From NCBI GenBank assembly GCA_035524955.1, contig DATLFG010000084.1:1-64000 (forward strand): a DNA stretch of 64,000 nucleotides, in the 5' to 3' direction. The notes beneath the pieces were generated by a model. It worked only from the letters and a program-made list of their open reading frames with translations, had not been told where the DNA came from and ran no database searches. Source of the DNA: CAMLFJ01 sp035524955. GTDB taxonomy: Bacteria > Methylomirabilota > Methylomirabilia > Rokubacteriales > CSP1-6. A program made the translations under genes and the position numbers. Position 1 is the first letter of the stretch. Each line of letters begins with the position of its first letter. Shown piece by piece: positions 48,861 to 57,251 of the stretch.

Positions 48861-48968
48861 GGCCGGACACCGCGCTGACGCGCATCGCGCCGAAGAAGAT
48901 GCGCCCCCGCCCCATAAGGGGCCGACTTTTCAGCCATCGAGGACTGGCCTCGCTCTTGCTGCTTCCCG

Positions 48969-49535
48969 ATGATCATGCCGTCACCGGAGCGGAACTTCAG
49001 CGCGGGGCCGCCGGCCGGCCCGCGCCGCCTGTCGGCGGTGGACGAGCGGCTCGTGAGCCTCGAGGACGAGGCCACGCGGCTGCGCGTGGAAGTCGCCGCG
49101 CTGCAGGACGAGATCTGCTGGCTCACCGGCCAGGACGAGGAGCCGCCGGGCTGGCTGGCGCGCGGCTGGGTGCGCGCCTCGCTGCTGCTGAGCGTAGTGG
49201 GACTGGTCGCCATGGTCTCGCTGCCGTACCTGCTGCACCTCGATGCCTCCGGTCCGCATGCCGCTCCGCCTCCCGTCGTGTCCACACGCCCGGCCCCCGC
49301 GGCGCCGCGCGCCCCGGTCACGGCCGCCCCCGTCAAGGCCGCCCCCGTCAAGGCCGCGGCCCGGGAAGCGGTCCCCGCCCCGGCCCGTGCACCCGAGGGC
49401 CTCCGGCCCGCGCGGATCCTCTCGGTGGACGACCACGCGGGCGCCGCCCCTCGACCGCGACCCGCCCGGGACCACGGCGCGATCGAGTCGTCGGCCGCCG
49501 TCGTCGGCGCGCCCGCGCGCGGCGAGAGCCCCTAG
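48969..49535 (+). CDS. Single-span membrane protein with coiled coil and Ala/Pro tail
   Basis: 188 residues. A short coiled coil (SAVDERLVSLEDEATRLRVE, VAALQDEI) is followed by one transmembrane helix (about 69-90, ASLLLSVVGLVAMVSLPYLL) and a long Pro/Ala-rich tail with a VKAAPVKAA tandem, likely spanning the periplasm. The layout suggests an envelope scaffold or regulator, but no family is recognised. No clear ribosome-binding site precedes the ATG. The final four bases overlap the convergent MFS gene. Confidence 0.6.
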   Translation: MIMPSPERNFSAGPPAGPRRLSAVDERLVSLEDEATRLRVEVAALQDEICWLTGQDEEPPGWLARGWVRASLLLSVVGLVAMVSLPYLLHLDASGPHAAPPPVVSTRPAPAAPRAPVTAAPVKAAPVKAAAREAVPAPARAPEGLRPARILSVDDHAGAAPRPRPARDHGAIESSAAVVGAPARGESP

Positions 49536-50764
49536 GTCCGCACCGGCCCGCGCAGCCGACCCGCCCACACCGACAGCGCGGCCACCGCGGCCGCCGCGGC
49601 GGCCAGCGTGAACGCGATCGCGTAACTCCCCGTCGCGTCAAAGATCCGCCCCGCCAGCCACGCGCCCAGCGCACTGCCGAGCGCGCCCGCCACCTGGGTG
49701 ACGCCGAAGATCGAGCCGAAGTGCGGCCCGCGGAAGCGGTCGCTCATCATGGCGGGCACGATGAACGCGGTGACCGAGTAGCCGATCCCGAACAGCACCG
49801 CGTAGCCGAGCGCGAGCCACGCCGACGGGGCCAGCGCCACCAGCCAGAGCACGCCGACGCCGAATATCATGCCGATCATGCCGAGGGCGTAGACCAGCTC
49901 GCGCGAGAGATAGTCCGAGATCCAGCCCCCGCCCGTCTTGCCCACGATGCTGGAGGCGCCGACCACGCTGATCACCGAGGCGGCGGTCATGGCCGGCAGG
50001 CCGTGGTCCACCAGGAACGCGGCCTGGTGGACATGAAGTGTCTGGCTGCAGATGCTGCCGAGGAAGACGGCAAGACCAATGAGTCGAAAGGACGGACTGG
50101 CCAGCGCCAGCCCGAGGGAATGGTCGCCGGCGGGCGGCCCGCCCGCCTCGCCGCGCGCGGCGGGTTCGCGGGGCGACGGCGGCGTGTCGCGGATCGCCAG
50201 GTAGGTTGCGGGCAGGATCCAGAGCGCGCAGAGGATGGCCAGCGCGCGGAACGCCCAGCGCCAGCCGAAGCCGTCGATCAGCGCCTGGCAGAGCGGGACC
50301 ACCAGGAAGATACCGAGACCGACTCCGGAGCCGGCGATGCCGAGCGCCAGTCCCAGACGCGCCTTCCACTGCCGCTGCACCATGACCACCGCGGGCGTCC
50401 AGCCCGCGGTGGCCACCCCGACGGCGGTGAGCAGGCCGAAGGTCAAGTAGAGATGCCAGGCGCGCGTGATCAGGCTGTCCGCCCAGAGCGAGCCCGCCAG
50501 CAGCACGCCGCCGATCAGGATGAGCCGGCGTGGCCCGAAGCGATCGGCGAGGGCGCCCAGCACGGGGCCGGCGCCGCCGCTGACCAGCGTGAAGATGGAG
50601 AAGGCTCCGGCCAGCACCGAACGGCTCCAGCCGAACTCCCGCAGGAGGGCGACGAGGAAGACGCTGTAGGCGTACCAGACCCCGTAGGCCAGCGCGAGGG
50701 TCACGACGGTGACGGCGAGGGCGATATAGGAGGGCGCGGGGAAGGCCGCCGGGGTGGAGCGCAT
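49532..50764 (-). CDS. Major facilitator superfamily transporter (OFA/monocarboxylate-like)
   Basis: 410 residues with 12 hydrophobic helices. The opening TLALAYGVWYAYSVFLVALL, GWSRSVLAGAFSIFTLVSGG and the loop ADRFGPRRLIL are typical of the oxalate/formate-antiporter and monocarboxylate group, with a polar central loop near residue 205 (SPREPAARGEAGGPPAGD). It would move an organic anion across the inner membrane. It lies 23 bases downstream of the TPR lipoprotein gene and converges on the single-span membrane protein. Confidence 0.87.
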   Translation of the reverse strand: MRSTPAAFPAPSYIALAVTVVTLALAYGVWYAYSVFLVALLREFGWSRSVLAGAFSIFTLVSGGAGPVLGALADRFGPRRLILIGGVLLAGSLWADSLITRAWHLYLTFGLLTAVGVATAGWTPAVVMVQRQWKARLGLALGIAGSGVGLGIFLVVPLCQALIDGFGWRWAFRALAILCALWILPATYLAIRDTPPSPREPAARGEAGGPPAGDHSLGLALASPSFRLIGLAVFLGSICSQTLHVHQAAFLVDHGLPAMTAASVISVVGASSIVGKTGGGWISDYLSRELVYALGMIGMIFGVGVLWLVALAPSAWLALGYAVLFGIGYSVTAFIVPAMMSDRFRGPHFGSIFGVTQVAGALGSALGAWLAGRIFDATGSYAIAFTLAAAAAAVAALSVWAGRLRGPVRT

Positions 50765-50787
50765 GGGCGCCCCACCATACCGCGGCG

Positions 50788-52128
50788 TCAGTCCAGGCGG
50801 AAGCCGCCGGCCAGACGCCGGCTCAGGAGCTCGCGCTCCTCGTCGAGGCTCGGATCGAGCCGCACCGCGCTCTGCAGCGCGCGCAGGCCCTCGGCGTCAC
50901 GGCCGAGGCTGAGCAGGCAGCGCCCCAGGTTCGCGTGGGTGGCCGCGTCGTCGGGATTGAGCGCGAGCGCGGCGCGGTAGGCCCCCACCGCCTCCTCGTA
51001 CCGCCGCAGGGTCTGCAGCGCCACGCCCAGGTTGGCGTGAGCGCGGAAATGGTTCGGGTTGATCCGGATCGCGGTGCCGAGCCAGTCGAGCGCGAGATCG
51101 TACTGGTCGAGATCCATGTAGAGGCGGCCGAGATTGCCGTACGGCCAGGAGAACTTCGGATCGGCGGCGATCGCCTTCTGGTACACGGCGGCGGCCGCGC
51201 CCTGATCACCGAAGCGGTGCTGGAGATTGTAGGCCGCGATGTTGAGCGACTCCGCGGCCTTGGGCACGTCGTGGCCGGGCAGGCGGTGGCGCAGGAAGGC
51301 CTCCGCTTCGCGGCGCACGCGGGGATCCGCCGAGCGGCGGATGCGGTCCTGCAGCACCAGACGCGGGAGCCGGACCAGGCCGCCGTCGGTCAATGCGCGG
51401 CCCAGCGGGAGGAGGCAGTCCGCGTGCTCCGGCGCGGCGAGCATGCCGACGAGCGCCCGCGTCTCCGCGGTCACCACGCCGCGGGAGGCCGCACAGTAGT
51501 CGGCACCCTCGCGCACCCAGCCGCGCCCGCGCGCCACCTCGAGCGCCCGCTCGGGCTGGCGGGCCTCGAGCAGGGAGGTGAAGAGCGCCGCGGCCACCAC
51601 CTCGCGATCGAGCACGGCACTGGCCAGACCCAGGCGACTCGCGTGGAGCGAGCGGAACACCCAGTCGGGGAGCATGCGGGCCCAGCGCGAGCCGTCGAGC
51701 GAGACGGTCAGCCGCTCGATCCAGCGCTGCCCCGTCTGGGCCCACTTCTCGCCGCGGGTGGGCGCCGCCTGGAGGCTGGCGCCGAGGTACTCGGCGGCGA
51801 GGGCCGTATTGCCCATGCGCTCGGCCATGATGCCGACGCGGTAGTAGGCGAGGCCCGACGGCCGAAGCCGGCTCGCGCGACCGTAGGCGTCGAGCGCCTC
51901 GTCGAACTCGCCCAGCAGCTCGGCGATCGCGCCGCGACGCGTCTGGGCATCGAGCGAGGCGGGCTCCGCGACCGCGGCGGTCCGGTAGTGATTCAGCGCC
52001 TCGCGCAGGGCCCGCTGCTGCGCCGCCTCGTCTCCGGCCTTGATCGAGCCCCGGGCCCTCGAGTCCGGGCCACTGCAGCCCATCGCCAGCAGGGAGGCGG
52101 CCAGCACGACCCCGAAGATCCAGCGCAT
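50788..52128 (-). CDS. TPR-repeat lipoprotein
   Basis: 446 residues. A lipoprotein signal (RWIFGVVLAASLLAMGC, with Cys near residue 18) is followed by tetratricopeptide repeats: two or three after the N-terminus (ALREALNHYRTAAVAEPASL) and at least four near the C-terminus (AAAVYQKAIAADPKFSWPYG, YDLALDWLGTAIRINPNHFR, YEEAVGAYRAALALNPDDAA). These are joined by a less regular helical middle. It is probably attached to the outer membrane as an assembly scaffold. The ATG at 52128 is chosen for the signal peptide; an upstream ATG at 52152 is possible. Confidence 0.78.
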   Translation of the reverse strand: MRWIFGVVLAASLLAMGCSGPDSRARGSIKAGDEAAQQRALREALNHYRTAAVAEPASLDAQTRRGAIAELLGEFDEALDAYGRASRLRPSGLAYYRVGIMAERMGNTALAAEYLGASLQAAPTRGEKWAQTGQRWIERLTVSLDGSRWARMLPDWVFRSLHASRLGLASAVLDREVVAAALFTSLLEARQPERALEVARGRGWVREGADYCAASRGVVTAETRALVGMLAAPEHADCLLPLGRALTDGGLVRLPRLVLQDRIRRSADPRVRREAEAFLRHRLPGHDVPKAAESLNIAAYNLQHRFGDQGAAAAVYQKAIAADPKFSWPYGNLGRLYMDLDQYDLALDWLGTAIRINPNHFRAHANLGVALQTLRRYEEAVGAYRAALALNPDDAATHANLGRCLLSLGRDAEGLRALQSAVRLDPSLDEERELLSRRLAGGFRLD

Positions 52129-52290
52129 GAGCCCCGGCGGTATGGCCAGCATGGCGGTTGTAGACGGCAACATTCTTGCCACCCGGAGCGCCGGGCCAAG
52201 TACCTGGAATTACGACAGCCGGGGGCGCCCGATGTGACGAATTCGGGCGACCGCCTGACACCGCGTCGTCCGGTGTCCACGGGGTGCCGC

Positions 52291-52371
52291 GGCCGGGCGA
52301 GGCGCAGCCGTGGCCGGGCGAGGTGAGCCGAAGGCGAGCCGAGCGGATCCGACAATCGAGCCGAGCGGATG
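52291..52371 (+). repeat. Modular GC-rich interspersed repeat, copy C
   Basis: It reads GGCCGGGCGAGGCGCAGCCG, then TGGCCGGGCGAGGTGAGCCG, then AAGGCGAGCCGAGCGGATCC and GACAATCGAGCCGAGCGGAT. That is two units of the first type and two of the second. It lies just past the VOC stop codon (52382), in opposite orientation to the gene, and faces copy D as an inverted partner about 300 bases away. Bases 52129-52290 between it and the TPR gene hold no gene I can see. Confidence 0.8.
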
Positions 52372-52381
52372 AGTAGTCGAG

Positions 52382-53245
52382 CTAGATCAGGCGGAAGCGG
52401 ATGCCGCAGAGCTGAACGAGGCCGGCGCGCGCCGGATCGGCGCAGGCCAGGTCGAGGCCGCCCAGCCCCTCGCCCCGCCCATCGGCGGCCTCGATGAAAC
52501 GGAGCGTCGCGTCGTCAAGGGCGATGACGCGCTGGCCATCGCGCATCTGGATGGGGCGCTCCATGACGAGGCTCCAGCGGCGCGCGAGGCGGTCCGGGTC
52601 TTCGCTCTGGAGTTCGGCGGCCGTCATGGTCAGGATCGGACTCGACCGGTTGGCGGCAGGGCGCTGCGTGTCTTCGCCCGGCTCGTTTGCCGTCTCCGCT
52701 CGGCTCGATTGCCGGATCCGCTCGGCCCGATTGCCGGATCCGCTCGGTTCGCCTTCGGCTGACCTCGCCCGGCCACGGCTCACCTCGCCCGGCCGCGGCT
52801 CACCTCGCCAGGCAGCGGGATGCCAGGGCCCGCCGGGTGACCGCGCCCCCTCCTGCCAGCCGAACGACAGCATGGCCGCGCCCACGTCGCGCGGGTGGAG
52901 CTGCAGCTCGCGGTACTCGGGATGGCCGATCTCGTTGGCGATGCGCACGCCGAGCGCCTCGCAGCGCTTGCGGCGCGGGGCCAGATCGTCGCACTGGGTG
53001 ATCACCATGTAGCCGCCGTCGCCGCCGCGCCGGTCGAGATAGCGCCCGGCGGTCGTACCTTCGCGCACCGGGGCCACGACCTCGAGGAAGTTGTGGCCGA
53101 TCGGGAACAGGGCGTTCTCGAGCCCGTACTTGCCCACCCCGGGATCGCGGTGGCAGACCTCGAGGCCGAGCACCCCGCGCAGCTCCTCCACCACCGGCGC
53201 CAGGTGGCGGGCCACTAGGCAGATCTGTCGCATGCGCAGGCTCAT
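52382..53245 (-). CDS. VOC-family protein with in-frame repeat insertion
   Basis: 287 residues. Residues 1-145 are a VOC/glyoxalase-like half (QICLVARHLAPVVEELRGVL, LFPIGHNFLEVVAP, YMVITQCDD, LSFGWQEG). Residues about 206-287 continue the fold (TMTAAELQSEDPDRLARRWS, GQRVIALDDATLRFIEA). Between them, about 146-200 is low-complexity Arg/Gly/Glu/Ser sequence encoded by repeat copy D. Without it the protein looks like an ordinary Glyoxalase_3-type protein of about 230 residues. The frame stays open, so a longer protein is probably made. The ATG at 53245 overlaps the flavin oxidoreductase stop (ATGA). Confidence 0.78.
   Translation of the reverse strand: MSLRMRQICLVARHLAPVVEELRGVLGLEVCHRDPGVGKYGLENALFPIGHNFLEVVAPVREGTTAGRYLDRRGGDGGYMVITQCDDLAPRRKRCEALGVRIANEIGHPEYRELQLHPRDVGAAMLSFGWQEGARSPGGPWHPAAWRGEPRPGEVSRGRARSAEGEPSGSGNRAERIRQSSRAETANEPGEDTQRPAANRSSPILTMTAAELQSEDPDRLARRWSLVMERPIQMRDGQRVIALDDATLRFIEAADGRGEGLGGLDLACADPARAGLVQLCGIRFRLI
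52671..52812 (-). repeat. Modular GC-rich interspersed repeat, copy D (inside a gene)
   Basis: On the minus strand it carries three units near GGCGAGGTGAGCCG/GGCCGGGCGAGGTGAGCC/GGCCGGGCGAGGTCAGCC, then GAAGGCGAACCGAGCGGATC. Three units around CGGCAATCGAGCCGAGCGGA follow. It is the longest of the four copies and lies wholly within the VOC coding sequence without breaking the frame. Its translation contains RAERIRQSSRAE, very like the peptide that copies A and C would encode in one frame. Confidence 0.82.
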
Positions 53246-54471
53246 GAGGGCTTCCCCGTTTCCTTCGCGGCCATCTTCTGCTTGAGCTGCTCGGGGGTGA
53301 GCCGGACGATGTCCTCGTTCTGGTGCGCGTAGACCTTGAAGCCGTCGGTGTCGAGGGCCTCGAGGGCGATCCGCCCCGCCAGGACGTCGGCCTTCCAGCG
53401 CTGGTGCTCGGGCTCTCGCGCCTGGAACTCGGGCATCACCTCGCGCGCGAAGAGATCGAGGCTCGAGCAGATGTCCTCGTGGCTGGTGCGCCCGGTCTGG
53501 TTGAGCAGGATGACCTGATCCACGTTGGACACCTCGAACCGGGCGAGCTTCCGGCGGATCGTCTCCGGCGAGCCGATGAGGCCGGCCCGGAGCGTCTCCT
53601 GCGCCTTCGGGGTGTGCCGCCACGCCTGGTAGAGCTCCCACATGTTGCCCCGGCCGGGCTCGGCCATGCCGTGCCGGCCGTAGTGCGAGAGGCAGAACAC
53701 GAAGAAGGTCCAGCCCGCCGCCTTCTCGCGCGCCTCCTCGTCGGTCGGCGCGCACATGAAGGCGCTCACCATCGCAACGTTGGCGTTGACCGGGTAGTCG
53801 GCCAGCCGGTTGGGCTCGCGGGTGAGGCTCGTGTAGTAGCGATTCACCCAGGCGCGCGCCGCCTCCGGCGAGACGAACTGGAAGCCGAGCGCGCCCATGC
53901 CCCACTGCCCCGCGCTCGCGATCGTCTGGATGTTCGAGCAGGCGACCCAGAGCGGCGGGTGCGGCTTCTGCCGCGGCTTCGGGATCACGTTGCGGGCCGG
54001 GAAATCGAAGTACTGGCCGTGGAACTCGACCGCGTCCTGGGTGAAGCACGGGATCAGCACCCGCACCGCCTCCTCCCAGACCTCTCGCTTGTCCCGCACC
54101 CGGCGGCCGAAGGGATGGAGCTCGATAGGTCCCTGCCCCTCGCCCAGCCCCAGCTCCACGCGTCCGCCGCTCAGCAGATCGAGCGTGGCCACCCGCTCGG
54201 CCACCCGGATCGGGTGGTTGGTCGGGAGCTGGATGATCCCGTGGCCCAGGCGGATGCGACGGGTGCGCTGGGTGGCCGCGCCCAGGAAGACCTCGGGCGC
54301 GGAGGAGTGCGAGTACTCCTCGAGGAAGTGGTGCTCGACCTCCCAGGCGTAGTCGTAGCCCAGGCGGTCCGCCAGCTCGATCTGGGTGAGCGAATCTTGA
54401 AGGAGCCGGTACTCGCTGTCCGGCCCCCAGGGCCGCGGGAGCTGGTGCTCGTAGAAGATCCCGAACTTCAT
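53242..54471 (-). CDS. LLM-class flavin-dependent monooxygenase
   Basis: 409 residues of the luciferase-like barrel: KFGIFYEHQLPRPW, YDYAWEVEHHFLEEYSHSSA, RIRLGHGIIQLPTNHPIRVA, LLSGGRVELGLGEGQGP and FPARNVIPKPRQKPHPPLW, all characteristic of long-form alkanal or terpenoid-type flavin monooxygenases. It needs FMNH2 from a separate reductase; none is adjacent. Its stop overlaps the VOC gene start, so the two are coupled and may act in sequence on one substrate. It diverges from the thiamine-diphosphate operon. Confidence 0.9.
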   Translation of the reverse strand: MKFGIFYEHQLPRPWGPDSEYRLLQDSLTQIELADRLGYDYAWEVEHHFLEEYSHSSAPEVFLGAATQRTRRIRLGHGIIQLPTNHPIRVAERVATLDLLSGGRVELGLGEGQGPIELHPFGRRVRDKREVWEEAVRVLIPCFTQDAVEFHGQYFDFPARNVIPKPRQKPHPPLWVACSNIQTIASAGQWGMGALGFQFVSPEAARAWVNRYYTSLTREPNRLADYPVNANVAMVSAFMCAPTDEEAREKAAGWTFFVFCLSHYGRHGMAEPGRGNMWELYQAWRHTPKAQETLRAGLIGSPETIRRKLARFEVSNVDQVILLNQTGRTSHEDICSSLDLFAREVMPEFQAREPEHQRWKADVLAGRIALEALDTDGFKVYAHQNEDIVRLTPEQLKQKMAAKETGKPS

Positions 54472-54502
54472 GGGGGCCTACTCTACGGCAATTGCATGGT
54501 CC

Positions 54503-54531
54503 TTGACCACCCCTCGGCCCGGCGCTACCCT
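54503..54531 (+). promoter_or_regulatory. Sigma-70-type promoter, probably leaderless transcript
   Basis: TTGACC (54503-54508) and TACCCT (54526-54531) are 17 bases apart, and the ATG at 54541 lies nine bases after the -10. The predicted transcript begins at or within a few bases of the start codon, and no ribosome-binding site is present. This would drive the thiamine-diphosphate enzyme operon. Confidence 0.55.
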
Positions 54532-54540
54532 CCCTGCACC

Positions 54541-56250
54541 ATGATGAAGCGAGCGACCGTTGAGTCCACTGCCGACGCCTACCTCGAGCTCCTGGCCGCC
54601 CGGGGGGTCGAGTACTTCTTCGCCAACGCGGGCACCGATTTCGCGCCCATCATCGAGGCCTACGCCCGCCGCGGCGCGCAGGGCCAGGCGAGCCCGCGCC
54701 CCATCACGGTGCCCCACGAGGTGCCGGCGGTGGCGATGGCGCACGGCTACACCATGGTCTCGGGCCGCGCCCAGGCGGTGATGGTCCACGTGATCGTGGG
54801 CGCGGGCAACGCGGCGGGCGGCGTGATCAACGCGGCGCGCTCGAACATCCCCATGCTGTTCTCGGCGGGGCGCAACCCGGTGACCGAGGCGGGCGCCGCG
54901 GGCAGCCGTGACCGGCCGATCCACTGGGCGCAGGAGGCCTTCGACCAGGGCGGGATGCTGCGCGAATTCGTGAAGTGGGACTACGAGCTCAAGCGCTTCG
55001 ACCAGCTGGAGACGGTGGTGGACCGGGCGCTGACTCTCGCCCAGTCGGAGCCGCGCGGGCCGGTCTACCTGACGCTGCCGCGCGAGGTGCTGGCCGAGCG
55101 CCACGATGCCATCGAGTACGCCGATCCCGCGCGCGCGGTGGTGCCGGCCGCGACGCTGCCGGATCCCCGCGCGGTGGACGAGGCGGCGGCCATGCTGGCC
55201 GCCGCGCGGAATCCGATCATCATCACCAAGGCGGTCGGCCGCGATCCGGCCGCGGTGCCCGTGCTGGTGCGGCTCGCCGAGACCCTGGGCGCCCCGGTCT
55301 TCGACCAGTTCCACACCTACGTGAACTTCCCCCAGGATCACGCCCTCCACGGCGGCTTCGAGGCCGCGCCGCACCTGGCGGAGGCCGACCTGATCCTGGT
55401 CATCGAGTCGGACGTGCCATGGTTCCCGCAGATGAGCCGCCCGAAGCCCGAGACGCGCGTCGTCCACCTGGGCGTGGACCCGCTCTTCTCGCGTTACCCG
55501 GTACGCGGCTTCCCGGCGGACCTGGCGCTGGCGGGCACTCCACGGCTGGCGCTGGCCGCGCTGGCGGACGCCGTCGCGGGACGCCTCGACCGGGAGGCGG
55601 TGGCGGAGCGCCGGCAGCGGTGGACGGCCGCGGGCGCGCGCCGGCGGGAAGCGGCGGCCGCGAAGAGCCGGGCGGTCCAAGGCGACACGCCCATCGACAT
55701 GCTCGCGCTCTCCCGCGCGATCGGCGAGCTCGTGGACGATCGCACGATCGTGGTCAACGAGTACGATCTCGACGCCACCCAGTGCACGTTCACGCGGCCC
55801 GGCAGCTACTTCGCGGCGCCGCCCTCGGGCGGCCTCGGCTGGGGCCTGGGCGCCGCGCTCGGGGCCAAGCTGGCCGCGCCCGATCACCACGTGATCTGCT
55901 GCGTGGGCGACGGCGCCTACATCTTCGGCTCGCCCACCGCGTCGCACTTCGTCTCGCGCGCCTACAACCTGCCCGTGCTGTTCGTGGTCTTCAACAACCG
56001 CACGTGGAACGCGGTGAAGCGCGCGGTGCAGACCTACGCGCGCGACGGCTGGGCGGTGCGCACCGACTCGATGCCGCTCACCGCGCTCGAGCCCTCGCCC
56101 GACTATGAAATGATCTGTCGGGCCTCCGGTGGGCACGGCGAGAAGATCGAGGATCCGGCCGCGCTGCCCGACGCCCTCCGGCGCGGCCTGCGCATCGTGA
56201 AGGACGAGAAGCGCCAGGTCGTTCTCAACGTGATCTGCAAGAAGCCGTGA
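54541..56250 (+). CDS. Thiamine-diphosphate-dependent enzyme, acetolactate-synthase-like
   Basis: 569 residues with three domains. The pyrimidine-binding domain has the activating Glu in TVPHEVPAVAMAHGYTMVSG (about residue 60). The central domain is at about 200-330. The pyrophosphate-binding domain has CCVGDGAYIFGSPTASHFVS, ending in VFNNRTWNAVKRA (GDG...NN). The group includes acetolactate synthase, benzoylformate decarboxylase and oxalyl-CoA decarboxylase. There is no FAD motif that I can place, and no small ilvN subunit gene, so a decarboxylase or carboligase in catabolism is more likely than branched-chain synthesis. Its stop overlaps the next GTG. Confidence 0.87.
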   Translation: MMKRATVESTADAYLELLAARGVEYFFANAGTDFAPIIEAYARRGAQGQASPRPITVPHEVPAVAMAHGYTMVSGRAQAVMVHVIVGAGNAAGGVINAARSNIPMLFSAGRNPVTEAGAAGSRDRPIHWAQEAFDQGGMLREFVKWDYELKRFDQLETVVDRALTLAQSEPRGPVYLTLPREVLAERHDAIEYADPARAVVPAATLPDPRAVDEAAAMLAAARNPIIITKAVGRDPAAVPVLVRLAETLGAPVFDQFHTYVNFPQDHALHGGFEAAPHLAEADLILVIESDVPWFPQMSRPKPETRVVHLGVDPLFSRYPVRGFPADLALAGTPRLALAALADAVAGRLDREAVAERRQRWTAAGARRREAAAAKSRAVQGDTPIDMLALSRAIGELVDDRTIVVNEYDLDATQCTFTRPGSYFAAPPSGGLGWGLGAALGAKLAAPDHHVICCVGDGAYIFGSPTASHFVSRAYNLPVLFVVFNNRTWNAVKRAVQTYARDGWAVRTDSMPLTALEPSPDYEMICRASGGHGEKIEDPAALPDALRRGLRIVKDEKRQVVLNVICKKP

Positions 56251-57251
56251 AGATCCTCGCCTCCGGCCCCAGCGGACCGGCGACCGAGCTCGACCCGCTC
56301 CGCGCGGGCGGCCACGAGGTGATGATCGGCCGGCCGCTCGATCAACCCGGGCGCGCCGCGTACACGGAAGCGGACCTGAGGGCGGCCGCGCGCGACGCCC
56401 ACGTCATCCTCGCCTCGCATCTCGACCCGATCACCCGCGGGGTCATGGAGGCGGCGCCGCGGCTCCGCCTGGTCATCGTGCCCTTCATCGGCACCGACAA
56501 GATCGACGTCGAGGCCGCCTCGGGGCTCGGCATCCTGGTGGCCAATAGCCCGACGCCGGAGAACTTCATCGCGGTGGCGGAGGCCACGGTGGCGCTGACC
56601 CTGATGCTGCAGAAGCGCATCAAGCACAACGAGGCCAAGCTCCGCCGGGGAGAGTGGGCGCAGCGGGGAGACCGCGGCGAGTTCCTCTTCGGCAAGACGG
56701 TAGGGCTGGTCGGCCTGGGCCGCGTGGGCTCCCACGTGGCGCGGCGGCTCGTGAACTGGGACGTCCGCCTGCTGGCATCGGACCCCTACGTCTCCGAGGA
56801 GCGAGCCCGGGCGCTGGGCGCCACCCTGGTGGATCTGCCCACCCTCCTCGCCGAGAGCGACGTGGTCTCGCTGCACGCCTCCCTGACCGACGAGAGCCGC
56901 GGCCTGATCGGGGAGAAGGCGCTGCGGGCCATGAAGCCCACCGCGATCCTGATCAACACCGCCCGCGGCGAGATCGCGGACGAGGAGGCGATCACCCGCG
57001 CGCTCACCGAGGGCTGGATCGCGGGCGCCGCGCTCGACGCCTTCACCCGCGAGCCGCTGCCCGCCGCGAGCCCGCTGCGCGGGGTGGACCCCGAGCGGCT
57101 GATCCTCACGCCCCACAACGTGAGCCACAGCGAGGCGGGCCGCCGCGCGAACCTCACGCTCGCGCTCGACCAGATCCTGGCCGCGGGCCGCGGCGAGCCG
57201 CCCGCCCACTGCGTGAACCCGGAGACGATTCCGCGCTGGAGGACCTCATGA
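56247..57251 (+). CDS. D-isomer-specific 2-hydroxyacid dehydrogenase
   Basis: 334 residues. The NAD domain has TVGLVGLGRVGSHVARRL (GxGxxG) with DPYVSEE after strand two. The catalytic set is Arg in LINTARGEIADEEA, Glu near DAFTREPLP, and His in LTPHNVSHSEAG. The N-terminal substrate domain carries VIVPFIGTDKIDVEAA. The family reduces 2-oxoacids to D-2-hydroxyacids (phosphoglycerate, glyoxylate, hydroxypyruvate). It is joined to the thiamine-diphosphate enzyme by GTGA and to the amidohydrolase by ATGA, so the three are translated together. Substrate unknown. Confidence 0.9.
   Translation: MKILASGPSGPATELDPLRAGGHEVMIGRPLDQPGRAAYTEADLRAAARDAHVILASHLDPITRGVMEAAPRLRLVIVPFIGTDKIDVEAASGLGILVANSPTPENFIAVAEATVALTLMLQKRIKHNEAKLRRGEWAQRGDRGEFLFGKTVGLVGLGRVGSHVARRLVNWDVRLLASDPYVSEERARALGATLVDLPTLLAESDVVSLHASLTDESRGLIGEKALRAMKPTAILINTARGEIADEEAITRALTEGWIAGAALDAFTREPLPAASPLRGVDPERLILTPHNVSHSEAGRRANLTLALDQILAAGRGEPPAHCVNPETIPRWRTS

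Noticed and set aside
46756..48915. A 719-codon open frame on the minus strand spanning two genes
   Set aside because: It is the shadow of the enolase-family and HAD genes in another frame, with Arg/Pro/Gly-rich composition and no domain.
55495..55505. Fifth TACCCGGTA copy
   Set aside because: It lies in a conserved coding stretch of the thiamine-diphosphate enzyme (FSRYPVRG) and is most likely chance.
54541..56250. Acetolactate synthase large subunit (ilvB) for branched-chain amino acid synthesis
   Set aside because: No regulatory subunit, ilvC or ilvD is nearby, and the coupled neighbours are catabolic enzymes and an exporter.
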